Virus record (IMG/VR): IMGVR_UViG_3300043567_001247
Location: 1-22,225 of that record
Length of the DNA stretch: 22,225 bases
Direction: 5' to 3' (one strand)
From: a virus
Shown here: in pieces, positions 12,872-18,819 of the stretch
Layout of the letters: the number at the start of each line of letters is the position of its first letter
Position numbering within the stretch: position 1 is the stretch's first letter
Translations under genes and position numbers: made by a program
The notes under the pieces: model-generated
Told to the model about the DNA's origin: nothing
The model's database searches: none
What the model saw: only the letters and a program-made list of their open reading frames with translations

Positions 12872-13032
12872 TTCTTTACCCGTGTGCCTCTTTTGTCAAT
12901 CAACAAACATTCTCTATATGCCTCTGCTCTAGTGTTATGTGATGACACAGGTAAATTATTGTTGAGTGTGTCAATCACCAACCATTTAGTGGAAGGGTAT
13001 CTATCAGGTGATATGTCGTATCTGTAGTTCAT
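12868..13032 (-). CDS. Hypothetical 54-residue protein
   Basis: Second gene of the leftward microprotein operon, MNYRYDISPDRYPSTKWLVI... TAGGAG precedes the ATG at 13032, and ATGA overlaps join it to both neighbours. It is soluble, basic and moderately aromatic, with no motif that I recognise. Confidence 0.65.
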   Translation of the reverse strand: MNYRYDISPDRYPSTKWLVIDTLNNNLPVSSHNTRAEAYRECLLIDKRGTRVKK

Positions 13033-13103
13033 TGTGCTCCTATGAATAGTATTAGTAGGGCTAATGTCATTGTTGCTATGCCTAGTAGTGCATCTGTAGT
13101 CAT
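13029..13103 (-). CDS. 24-residue membrane microprotein
   Basis: First gene of the operon. The whole product after MTTDA is one hydrophobic helix (LLGIATMTLALLILFIGAQ), so it should be a single-pass membrane microprotein. The ATG at 13103 lies 7 nt after a TATAGT -10 with a perfect TTGACA 17 bp upstream, implying a leaderless message; the stop overlaps the next start as ATGA. Promoter, coupling and hydrophobicity together make translation likely despite the size. Confidence 0.55.
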   Translation of the reverse strand: MTTDALLGIATMTLALLILFIGAQ

Positions 13104-13110
13104 GTGTCTA

Positions 13111-13139
13111 ACTATATAACAGTAGAGAGTATATGTCAA
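13111..13139 (-). promoter_or_regulatory. TTGACA-N17-TATAGT promoter
   Basis: On the minus strand TTGACA (13139-13134), 17 bp and TATAGT (13116-13111) match consensus at all but one position. The first start codon of the microprotein operon follows after 7 nt. Confidence 0.85.
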
Positions 13140-13143
13140 GTAT

Positions 13144-13167
13144 TACCCGTAGCCACCCGTAGCACTA
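13144..13167. repeat. ACCCGTA double-repeat element, copy B
   Basis: Counterpart of the element at 12219-12242, again directly after a leftward stop codon (TAG at 13167-13165) and just upstream of the 13134-13139 promoter. The two copies flank the microprotein operon as direct repeats about 925 bp apart. Confidence 0.5.
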
Positions 13168-13383
13168 TCTCTCAACACGCCACCTCAAACCTAAAGACCT
13201 ACGCCTCTCATTAGCCTCCAACTTACGAGACCTCTCAGGCTCAGGCAACAACTCATACAAGGCAACACGCTGACGATTCTTACGCTCACGCTCATACTCT
13301 CTACGCCTCTCACGCTTAGCCTTCGTATCCTCACGATGACAGCGTTGCCACTCTCTATGATCAGAATAATTTTTGTAAGGCAC
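13165..13383 (-). CDS. Small, very basic Arg/Glu-rich protein
   Basis: A leftward frame encoding about 72 residues, MPYKNYSDHREWQRCHREDT..., with an Arg/Glu/Lys-rich helix (KRERRREYERERKNRQ) likely to bind nucleic acid or form a charged coiled coil. The start is uncertain: GTG at 13383 is chosen because it overlaps the upstream gene least; an ATG at 13413 would add ten hydrophobic residues but increase the overlap to 53 bp. No ribosome binding site is clear for either. The ACGGGT double-repeat follows its stop. Confidence 0.5.
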   Translation of the reverse strand: MPYKNYSDHREWQRCHREDTKAKRERRREYERERKNRQRVALYELLPEPERSRKLEANERRRSLGLRWRVER

Positions 13384-13531
13384 GAACAATCCAATACAAA
13401 AACAAAACAACAAAACAAATCACAAAAGAAGCAACAACATTCTCAAAGTTCGTCACAAACACAAACCACAACAACTGACAAACCCAATACAAAACAACCA
13501 TCACAAAGAGTAGTGGCACAAGCACTTTCAT
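13361..13531 (-). CDS. Small two-span membrane protein (56 aa)
   Basis: Leftward gene beginning MKVLVPLLFVMVVLYWVCQL. Two hydrophobic stretches (about 3-23 and 32-50) are separated by a short FVTNFENV turn, predicting a helical hairpin in the membrane. AAGGGGG lies 5 nt before the ATG at 13531, a strong ribosome binding site; the longer form from 13552 lacks one. It overlaps the downstream basic gene by about 20 bp. A holin-like role is possible by shape, but unsupported by context. Confidence 0.6.
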   Translation of the reverse strand: MKVLVPLLFVMVVLYWVCQLLWFVFVTNFENVVASFVICFVVLFLYWIVRALQKLF

Positions 13532-13566
13532 AACGACCCCCTTAACGAACACAAATAGTTATGTAA

Positions 13567-13596
13567 AGTTATGCTATTCATAAGCGGGGCTGTCAA
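13567..13596 (-). promoter_or_regulatory. Candidate promoter TTGACA-N18-ATAACT
   Basis: A perfect TTGACA (minus strand 13596-13591) lies in the end of the upstream gene, with ATAACT (13572-13567) 18 bp on. The 7-mer CATAACT occurs twice here, 10 bp apart. It would drive the membrane protein gene starting at 13531. Confidence 0.4.
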
Positions 13597-13798
13597 CCTT
13601 TTGGATCGGTTTCTGCTTACTGGGCAGTGTTGCGACAAATTTTTTGGTCGGGTTTTGTTTTTTAGGTTTATCTGACGAGGGGCTGTTTGGTTTTGGTTTG
13701 TAGATTTGTTCTAGTTGTTTGATTTCTTTTTGGAGTTGTTTGATTTCTTTGTCTAGTTGGGCGAGTTGTTGGTCTAGTGTTTTTGGTTTTTGTGTCAT
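13574..13798 (-). CDS. Hypothetical Lys/Gln-rich coiled-coil protein (74 aa)
   Basis: Small leftward gene with an N-terminal coiled coil (about residues 8-33: QLAQLDKEIKQLQKEIKQLE, with regular heptads) and a Pro/Lys-rich, probably disordered tail. Its start overlaps the upstream DUF6378-like gene as ATGA. The extreme composition prevents family assignment; a scaffold or DNA-associated adaptor would be possible. Confidence 0.7.
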   Translation of the reverse strand: MTQKPKTLDQQLAQLDKEIKQLQKEIKQLEQIYKPKPNSPSSDKPKKQNPTKKFVATLPSKQKPIQKVDSPAYE

Positions 13799-14112
13799 GT
13801 GTTTGTGCTTTCTGTTTGGTTGATCATGTTGAGGCAGGTGAGGTAGCCGATTGTGTCTAGGAGTGTGTCGTGGTGTAGTTGTCCTTGGTCTAGGTTGGTT
13901 TTTAGTCTTGCGAGTTTGACGGAGACCATGAAGAGGATTGCTTCGTTGAGGGTGAGTTGTTTTCCTGTGAGTGTTTGGAAGATGTTGATGACTTTGGTGT
14001 AGTCGTCTTTGGGGTGTCCGTAGGTGTTTTGGCGGTCTTGGTTGACGATTTTGTAGGCTTCTTGGAGGATTTCGGTGCCGGGGGTGGGCGTATTTTTTGG
14101 TGTGTTGGTCAT
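13795..14112 (-). CDS. DUF6378-like phage protein
   Basis: A 105-residue protein with the pattern I associate with DUF6378, common in tailed phages: ILQEAYKIVNQDRQNTYGHP (15-34), a central helix, VSVKLARL (63-70) and HDTLLDTIGYLTCL (81-94). The acidic and His residues in an all-helical fold recall MazG/NTP-pyrophosphatase-like helical proteins, but that function is not established. The ATG at 14112 lies 9 nt after a TAAACT box and has no Shine-Dalgarno, so the message may be leaderless or nearly so. The downstream gene is coupled by ATGA. Confidence 0.75.
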   Translation of the reverse strand: MTNTPKNTPTPGTEILQEAYKIVNQDRQNTYGHPKDDYTKVINIFQTLTGKQLTLNEAILFMVSVKLARLKTNLDQGQLHHDTLLDTIGYLTCLNMINQTESTNT

Positions 14113-14121
14113 GGTCGTTTT

Positions 14122-14143
14122 AGTTTATCTGTTTAGGGACTGT
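14122..14143 (-). promoter_or_regulatory. AACAGTCC...AGATAAACT element
   Basis: Upstream of the start at 14112 the minus strand reads AACAGTCCCTAAACAGATAA followed by ACT. The same AACxGTCC...AGATAAACTA layout occurs before the starts at 15228 and 17147. The -35 region is not consensus, so an activator is possible. Confidence 0.45.
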
Positions 14144-14448
14144 TGGGGGTCGTTTTTCAAAATTTCGCGCGGCGGTTTTGCCTTTTTTAGGGTTTCGCGT
14201 TTTTCTTTGATTTGTTTTTTGTTTGCTTCATAGAATTTGTCGTGGAAGTAGATTGAGGTTTCTAATGCTTTTTCTATTCCTTTGAGTTGGGTTAATTTTT
14301 GGTATATGCGATCGGTGTCTGGTGCGTTGCCTTTTTCTTGTAGGTTTTTTGCGAGTTGTTTTCGTTGTTTGGTTACGAGTGCGAGGAGCGCTTCCATTTG
14401 TGGTTCGCTGACGTTGAGGGCATATATTTGGCGTTGTCTTTTTTTCAT
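14125..14448 (-). CDS. Hypothetical basic helical protein (107 aa)
   Basis: Leftward gene, MKKRQRQIYALNVSEPQMEA..., Lys/Arg/Gln-rich and almost wholly helical, with a probable central coiled coil and a basic C-terminus (KKAKPPREIL). AAGGAACACAAA precedes the ATG. It lies 10 bp downstream of the previous gene and 12 bp before the next, in one transcriptional run. No family was recognised. Confidence 0.7.
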   Translation of the reverse strand: MKKRQRQIYALNVSEPQMEALLALVTKQRKQLAKNLQEKGNAPDTDRIYQKLTQLKGIEKALETSIYFHDKFYEANKKQIKEKRETLKKAKPPREILKNDPQQSLNR

Positions 14449-14458
14449 TTTGTGTTCC

Positions 14459-14680
14459 TTATTGTTCGTTCATGTATTCGCAATATTTTTCAAACGCTCT
14501 GTGTGCGATTAGGTTGACTTCGTCGTCCAACTTGTCGGCAACACTGCCAGAGTTGTCCCATCCTTTGTCTGCCATAATCCAATCAAAGAGTTCCCCTACT
14601 GCTCGTTCTAGGAGTTCTATTTTCTTTTCTTTTGATTTTGGGATGGCTGGTAGCGTGTGGTCTGTGTACAACATGCTCAT
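14459..14680 (-). CDS. Hypothetical 73-residue protein
   Basis: Leftward gene, MSMLYTDHTLPAIPKSKEKK..., helical and acidic in the second half (ELFDWIMADKGWDNSGSVAD). AAGGAG lies about 10 nt before the first ATG; a second ATG two codons on would be equally well served. It follows the nuclease-like gene by 14 bp and is probably transcribed with it. No family was recognised. Confidence 0.7.
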   Translation of the reverse strand: MSMLYTDHTLPAIPKSKEKKIELLERAVGELFDWIMADKGWDNSGSVADKLDDEVNLIAHRAFEKYCEYMNEQ

Positions 14681-14694
14681 TGTGTTTTCTCCTT

Positions 14695-15228
14695 TTATAG
14701 GTGTGTGAGTTGGTTTTCGTTTAGTTTAAGTCTTGGACCATAACCGTAGTCGGCTTTTTGGGCGTTTGCAAAAAAATTTTCGCGGCTTGTTCCGCCGATT
14801 ATTTGGAATTGGGTGTTTGTCCCTATGTTTTCCCATTGGGCTTTGGGTTGGTTGCACCATACGACTATGCATTGTTCGGTGTCGGGTTTCCATAGCCCAT
14901 ATTTGCAGTGTTCAGGGTCGTTGATGATCAGGTCTTTTTGGGATGATGTTTTGATTTCGGTTTTTTTGTTGTTTATGGTGGTGTCAAAGCCGTTGTCTGC
15001 GCCTACATAGATTTCCCAATCTATTTCGGTGTTGTAGTAGCGGGAGATGATCACTTCTCCTGCTTTACCAAGCATGATGATGCCTTTTTCTGTGGCTCCT
15101 GCCGTATATTTTCTGTCGGTTACTTGGTGTTCGTTTTTGTTTGCTTTGCAGAGGTCAGTGAATCTGCGTAGTTGTAGCACTTCTCGGGCTGTGAGGTGCA
15201 TCAACGGATATTTTGTAGCGGTTTCCAT
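14695..15228 (-). CDS. Putative PD-(D/E)XK nuclease
   Basis: A 177-residue protein with a plausible PD-(D/E)XK active site: E58 in KAGEVIISRYYN, D82 in GFDTT and E91-I-K93 in KKTEIKTS, in the order and spacing seen in restriction-type and Holliday-junction-type nucleases. It probably cleaves DNA, but could also be a catalytic-fold relative with another role. The ATG at 15228 follows a TAAACT box by 8 nt with no Shine-Dalgarno, indicating a leaderless or nearly leaderless message; a TTGACA lies upstream. A DNA methyltransferase gene 1.2 kb away has the same kind of promoter. Confidence 0.65.
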   Translation of the reverse strand: METATKYPLMHLTAREVLQLRRFTDLCKANKNEHQVTDRKYTAGATEKGIIMLGKAGEVIISRYYNTEIDWEIYVGADNGFDTTINNKKTEIKTSSQKDLIINDPEHCKYGLWKPDTEQCIVVWCNQPKAQWENIGTNTQFQIIGGTSRENFFANAQKADYGYGPRLKLNENQLTHL

Positions 15229-15236
15229 GTCGTTGT

Positions 15237-15266
15237 AGTTTATCTAACGACGGACTGTTTATGTCA
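15237..15266 (-). promoter_or_regulatory. TTGACA with AACAGTCC...AGATAAACT promoter
   Basis: On the minus strand TTGACA (about 15266-15261) is followed by AACAGTCCGTCGTTAGATAA and ACT (to 15237). The spacing to TAAACT is 19 bp, long for sigma70; to TAGATA it is 15. The ATG at 15228 lies 8 nt after the box. Confidence 0.5.
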
Positions 15267-15819
15267 ACGAGTTATGAAGGTCGCTTAACTCGGTTCCTAA
15301 CCATTCTTTGAATGTGTCGGGATCGGGGGTGAGAACAGAGATGCCCATGCTGAACACATTGCTTGTTGGGTCGGTCACGATCGCAACAGACACGGGTGGG
15401 ACTATCTCACCTTTAAGTACTTGTTCTGCCCATTCGTTGAATGTGAGTTTGCGTTGCGCGATTGGGTCGTCCCATCCGCCTGTTGTCCAACCGTTTAAAA
15501 CTTCTGTCCATCCGTCAATGGTGGTGTTGAAGTGTCCACGCCATGCACTACTGCTAACCCATTCTCTATCAATTTTTAGGTCGGTTCCGTAAAGGTCATC
15601 ACCGAATTCGGTCATGCGTACATGGTTTCCGATGTAATACTTTTTTGTGACTCCTGCGTCTGCGATGTTGACGGTTGATAGAGAACTTTCGTCGCTTTCA
15701 CGACATCCGAGACAGAGGTAGTCTTCTTTTACATTGCTCCATCCGTAGTCGTTTTCAACATCTACTTCTTCTGCGCATTCACAACAGGTGTTTTTGATTG
15801 TTTCGTCTGTGGTTGTCAT
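15259..15819 (-). CDS. Hypothetical zinc-ribbon protein (186 aa)
   Basis: A leftward gene whose N-terminus carries C12-x2-C15 and C36-LG-C39, a four-cysteine zinc ribbon. The rest (about 60-186) is rich in Trp, Asp and Gly (EWVSSSAWRGHFNTTIDGWT; GWTTGGWDDP) and ends in an acidic helix. No family was recognised for this part. The ATG at 15819 comes one base after the stop of the winged-helix gene; a frame continuing up to 15855 would lie inside that gene and is less likely. The pair is probably one operon. Confidence 0.7.
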   Translation of the reverse strand: MTTTDETIKNTCCECAEEVDVENDYGWSNVKEDYLCLGCRESDESSLSTVNIADAGVTKKYYIGNHVRMTEFGDDLYGTDLKIDREWVSSSAWRGHFNTTIDGWTEVLNGWTTGGWDDPIAQRKLTFNEWAEQVLKGEIVPPVSVAIVTDPTSNVFSMGISVLTPDPDTFKEWLGTELSDLHNSLT

Positions 15820-15820
15820 G

Positions 15821-16324
15821 TTATTTCTGTGCCTCTCTGTCTGCTTTTGCGTCACGGATTTCCCACAAACCTTTTTTGAGTTTGCGGAAAGTTGGGGTTT
15901 CTTGTAAATATTTGAGGGTGGTTTGGTAGGAGAAACCGCTTTGCTCGGTTAGTTGTTCGGTGGTGTATTGCTCAAAATGGTGTTCGTTTGCCCATTTCAG
16001 GAACTTGTTAAATTTCTGTTCCCGTGTTTCCACCCGAAGTTCTTCAGGTTTTGCACAAACTTCTTTGCCAAGGTAGTCGGTGACGAGTACGGGGATCACT
16101 TGTTCATGGACGCTGTAACTGTTTAGGAAGATTTCAGGTGCGCCTTTTGCGCCTTCGCTCTGCCATTTTGACAGGACACTTAAACCTCTGTAGATTTCGC
16201 TGAGGAATACGCTTTCTTCTTGGTGTTCTTTTCGCCAAGACCATCCGTCGCCGTACTTTGCGGTTCGTTCCGCAAAAAGTGACTTGAATGTTTCGTTTAC
16301 AAAACTTTCTGTAAGTTGTTTCAT
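15821..16324 (-). CDS. Protein with C-terminal winged-helix-like domain
   Basis: A 167-residue leftward gene. Residues about 118-160 (YTTEQLTEQSGFSYQTTLKY, then FRKLKKGLWEIRD) have the helix-turn-helix plus wing layout of a winged-helix DNA-binding domain. The N-terminal part is helical and aromatic (TAKYGDGWSWRKEHQEESVF). AGGGAG precedes the ATG and a TTGCTT-N17-TAGGAT promoter lies upstream. A transcription regulator is likely, perhaps of the surrounding phage genes; the target is not visible. Confidence 0.65.
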   Translation of the reverse strand: MKQLTESFVNETFKSLFAERTAKYGDGWSWRKEHQEESVFLSEIYRGLSVLSKWQSEGAKGAPEIFLNSYSVHEQVIPVLVTDYLGKEVCAKPEELRVETREQKFNKFLKWANEHHFEQYTTEQLTEQSGFSYQTTLKYLQETPTFRKLKKGLWEIRDAKADREAQK

Positions 16325-16366
16325 TTTTATCTCCCTGTCTAGATATGTTTATTTATTACAGATGTC

Positions 16367-16395
16367 ATCCTAGCAGCACCACCAACAAAAAGCAA
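16367..16395 (-). promoter_or_regulatory. TTGCTT-N17-TAGGAT promoter
   Basis: On the minus strand TTGCTT (16395-16390), 17 bp and TAGGAT (16372-16367) precede the winged-helix gene by about 43 bp. The GGTTGCTTTT context also occurs at the promoter at 1981-2009. Confidence 0.6.
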
Positions 16396-16439
16396 CCTTT
16401 ATTTTTGCCCCATTTTTGGGGTGTACCTTTAAATGGCGT

Positions 16440-17147
16440 CTATTGGCTTGCTTGTTTCACATATTCTGCGTCTAGGTCATACCCTATATAGCGTCTGCCT
16501 AGTTTCCGAGCCATAGATGTGGTTGTACCTATCCCATTGAAGGGGTCTAGGACAATATCGTCAGGCTGTGTGGTTAGAAGGATGCAGTTTTCTACTAGTT
16601 GTGGCGGGAATGGCGCAGGATGCGTGGTTTGTCGTTGTGGTGAGATATCCCATATTTCGCCTAGATATTTTGGGTCTATGTTTTCGCGAAATGTTTTCGG
16701 CTTGTTTTTAGATAGCCAATAGATGTGTTCGGTGTTTGGGAGAAGATGATCCTTGCGTATGTTCGGACTGTTCTTGCGGTTCCAAATGATGAGTTGATAG
16801 ATGTTTGCGTTTGTTTTGTGAATGAACTCTGTTGGTAGTCGGGCTTGATTATTGTGTCGCCTTGGTTTGTGGTTGAAAAAGATAGATCCGTCGGGGGTGA
16901 TGATGCGGTGTAGTTCGTTGATTACTTCTATTATCCAGTCTTGATACATTTTTTCTGGCATGTTGTCGTGGTATTCGTTGTAATCAATATTGTGCTTTTG
17001 CCATATCTGATTGCTGTTTTGTGTTTTACCGTTTTGTATACCCTTTTTGTTGTATGGGGGCGAAGTGATAACAGTGTTTATTGTGGAATCAGGAAACTTT
17101 TTAAGTTCCTCTAAGGCATCACCACATTTTATGAAGTTGGATTCCAT
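16440..17147 (-). CDS. Site-specific DNA methyltransferase (beta-type, N6-A or N4-C)
   Basis: A 235-residue methyltransferase. Catalytic motif IV is TSPPYN (28-33), and the S-adenosylmethionine-binding motif I, DPFNGIGTTT (about 201-210), lies near the C-terminus: the order of beta-type amino-methyltransferases. It transfers a methyl group to an exocyclic amine of adenine or cytosine. The small target region between gives no clue to the site. The ATG at 17147 lies 7 nt after a TAAACT box and has no Shine-Dalgarno. No cognate restriction gene abuts it, so it may protect phage DNA from host restriction. The putative nuclease at 14695-15228 shares its promoter layout. Confidence 0.92.
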   Translation of the reverse strand: MESNFIKCGDALEELKKFPDSTINTVITSPPYNKKGIQNGKTQNSNQIWQKHNIDYNEYHDNMPEKMYQDWIIEVINELHRIITPDGSIFFNHKPRRHNNQARLPTEFIHKTNANIYQLIIWNRKNSPNIRKDHLLPNTEHIYWLSKNKPKTFRENIDPKYLGEIWDISPQRQTTHPAPFPPQLVENCILLTTQPDDIVLDPFNGIGTTTSMARKLGRRYIGYDLDAEYVKQASQ

Positions 17148-17154
17148 TCCGTTT

Positions 17155-17177
17155 AGTTTATCTAACGAGGGACGTTC
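17155..17177 (-). promoter_or_regulatory. AACGTCC...TTAGATAAACT promoter element
   Basis: On the minus strand GAACGTCCCTCGTTAGATAA followed by ACT (to 17155) precedes the methyltransferase start by 7 nt. It matches the elements at 14122 and 15237. No consensus -35 is present. Confidence 0.5.
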
Positions 17178-17721
17178 AGGAAGAGAAGAAAGGGTGGAAC
17201 GGATTCCGACAGTCCGTTTTGGCGTGAGGTGTTATTTTTATTTCCCATCTAGTGTCTTTAAAAAGTTCAGAAGCGAGGTGTGCGTCTTCTCCTGACAGAT
17301 ACATAACACTGCGATTCATTGAACCTTGATTGATGGTTTCGTAGTAAGATCCTTCAAGCCTTCCTTCCACATATTTTACTTCTAACGCATCCATCAAAAG
17401 ACGCCAATCTTCTACTTCTTCAATGCTGTTTAGAGTATTGAAATCTATATACAAACCTTTGAAGTCGTATGAGCCAAATATTTCCCTTGGGGCTTCAAAT
17501 GCTATTCCTTCTGTCCCAACACAGATTATTGTGTCGCATTTTTCTACAAGGTCTTTTAAGGTCGCGACTGTTTGAAGACCCGCTCTTTTTGCCCACTTGA
17601 TTGTGTCGTCTTTCCGCCGATATCTAGCAAAATAAGTTTTATGCCCGTTGGCGTTCAGCGACAAGGCAAGTGATCGCCCCATTCTGCCGGGTGAAACGAT
17701 ACCTATGTGGTTTATCGCCAT
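17176..17721 (-). CDS. Stand-alone NAD(P)-binding domain of 6PGDH/HIBADH-type dehydrogenase
   Basis: A 181-residue Rossmann protein resembling the N-terminal domain of the 6-phosphogluconate/3-hydroxyisobutyrate dehydrogenase superfamily: glycine loop GIVSPGRMG (7-15), then the Asp-rich CDTIICVGT strand, YIDFNTLNS in place of the usual DxST block, and VEGRLEGSY in place of DAPVSGG. Family members run to about 290 residues with a helical C-terminal domain that completes the active site; here the protein stops after the first domain with an unrelated tail. Either it binds the cofactor only, or the partner domain comes from another gene, perhaps the 98-residue protein it overlaps by 10 bp. Last gene of the cassette operon. 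Confidence 0.75.
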   Translation of the reverse strand: MAINHIGIVSPGRMGRSLALSLNANGHKTYFARYRRKDDTIKWAKRAGLQTVATLKDLVEKCDTIICVGTEGIAFEAPREIFGSYDFKGLYIDFNTLNSIEEVEDWRLLMDALEVKYVEGRLEGSYYETINQGSMNRSVMYLSGEDAHLASELFKDTRWEIKITPHAKTDCRNPFHPFFSS

Positions 17722-18008
17722 GGCGTTGACTCATCTCTCGTTTTTTGTAGCGCTCCGCTGATCGCAAGATTTTTGCCGAATGTGTTTAAAGCGTGTATCA
17801 CGCCAAGCGGTTCAGGGAATCCCAACTTTTTTGCAACAACCTCTAAGGTTTTATTTTCTATGTCCATCCAAGCGCCGAGAACCGCTTGGGCTCCTGTGGT
17901 GTTTTCGTCGTAATAGTTGTTTGCAATAATGTCTATTCCCTGTATCTCCCAAAGTTCGGGATCATGTTTGTCGGTTGTTTGTACACGGGTTATGTTTTTA
18001 TTTATCAC
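17712..18008 (-). CDS. Hypothetical 98-residue helical protein
   Basis: Small cassette gene starting at a GTG with GAGGAA 4 nt upstream, overlapping the sulfotransferase gene by 11 bp and the dehydrogenase-domain gene by 10 bp. A helix-rich stretch from about residue 28 (DIIANNYYDENTTGAQAVLG, then MDIENKTLEVVAKKLGFPEP) loosely recalls the helical C-terminal domain of the 6PGDH-like superfamily, but the likeness is weak. Function unknown; its position makes interaction with one of the two overlapping products plausible. Confidence 0.65.
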   Translation of the reverse strand: MINKNITRVQTTDKHDPELWEIQGIDIIANNYYDENTTGAQAVLGAWMDIENKTLEVVAKKLGFPEPLGVIHALNTFGKNLAISGALQKTRDESTPWR

Positions 18009-18819
18009 GAGATTCCTCTATTTTTTTTGCTTGTTTATAGAGTATTACAGAAGGGGCTAGAAAGGAATCTATTCTGCTGTCTCTTTGAAAACGAGAAAAA
18101 ACTTCTTTGAGTACGGATGATTTAATTACGAAATCTTGGGGTGTGTGTCGGGAAATGTCTAATTCGTACTTTTGGCTTATGCAACGAATTGTGTCGTTTT
18201 CCTCAATTTTGGAATTTACATAGTCTTGGTGCATTTGTTTTATTTTTTCAAAACCGACAATATGGATGTTGTCGTGATTTTGTAGAACAAAATTTGTCCA
18301 CCTATTGTAGTAGTTGATTATTCTTGTTAGGTGATAAAAATTGATTTCACCACTTGAAAGAAAATCGTGTAGTTGTGATTCATTTTCTTCTCTTTGTAGG
18401 TGTTCGCTGAAAAGCGAGGCAAGACTTTCGTATGGGTCTCGTATTGTCAGCAAAACAATCTCATTATTATTAATTGATTGTTTTGTGATTTCGGTATTGT
18501 GCAGAAGAGGCAATGGAACATTTGCTTCCTGAAATATCCTGAGCATCAGGTTTCTGAAGGTTGTGTTCCCCTGATGGGGAAGACCATCAATATGAAATGT
18601 GTATTTAGCGTCTGATATTTTGCGAGTGAGTGTTAAATCCGATATGTGATTGTCTGATTTTAAAACAAATCTTTTAAATTCGTATCCGTTGTCCTCGGAG
18701 TGTGTTTCGGTTTTCCACATCCCGCTACTATCTATTGGAAAATCAAAAGTCCATTCTTTTGTGTCCTTCCTAAATACCCATTCACCATGATATTTTTCTG
18801 GAACAAAATTTTCTTTCAT
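17998..18819 (-). CDS. Sulfotransferase-like P-loop protein
   Basis: A 273-residue protein with two marks of PAPS-dependent sulfotransferases: the 5'-phosphosulfate-binding loop HIDGLPHQGNTTFRN (76-90), normally GxPRSGTT/GxPKSGNT, and the 3'-phosphate-binding segment LTIRDPYESLASLF (124-137). It probably transfers a sulfo group from PAPS to a hydroxyl or amine of a small molecule or glycan. The first 70 residues are a variable extension. Phage relatives lack a known acceptor. Coupled to the upstream dehydrogenase by an ATGA overlap; AT-rich compared with the left half of the window. Confidence 0.75.
   Translation of the reverse strand: MKENFVPEKYHGEWVFRKDTKEWTFDFPIDSSGMWKTETHSEDNGYEFKRFVLKSDNHISDLTLTRKISDAKYTFHIDGLPHQGNTTFRNLMLRIFQEANVPLPLLHNTEITKQSINNNEIVLLTIRDPYESLASLFSEHLQREENESQLHDFLSSGEINFYHLTRIINYYNRWTNFVLQNHDNIHIVGFEKIKQMHQDYVNSKIEENDTIRCISQKYELDISRHTPQDFVIKSSVLKEVFSRFQRDSRIDSFLAPSVILYKQAKKIEESRDK

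Noticed and set aside
13336-13533. Rightward Gln/Thr/Ser-rich open frame
   Set aside because: It is the complement of the leftward two-span membrane protein gene, which has a strong ribosome binding site; the Gln-rich run is the reverse of hydrophobic codons.
16408-16421. CCCCA-TTTT-TGGGG hairpin as a terminator after the methyltransferase
   Set aside because: On the leftward transcript it is followed by an A-rich rather than a U-rich stretch, and the stem has only five pairs.
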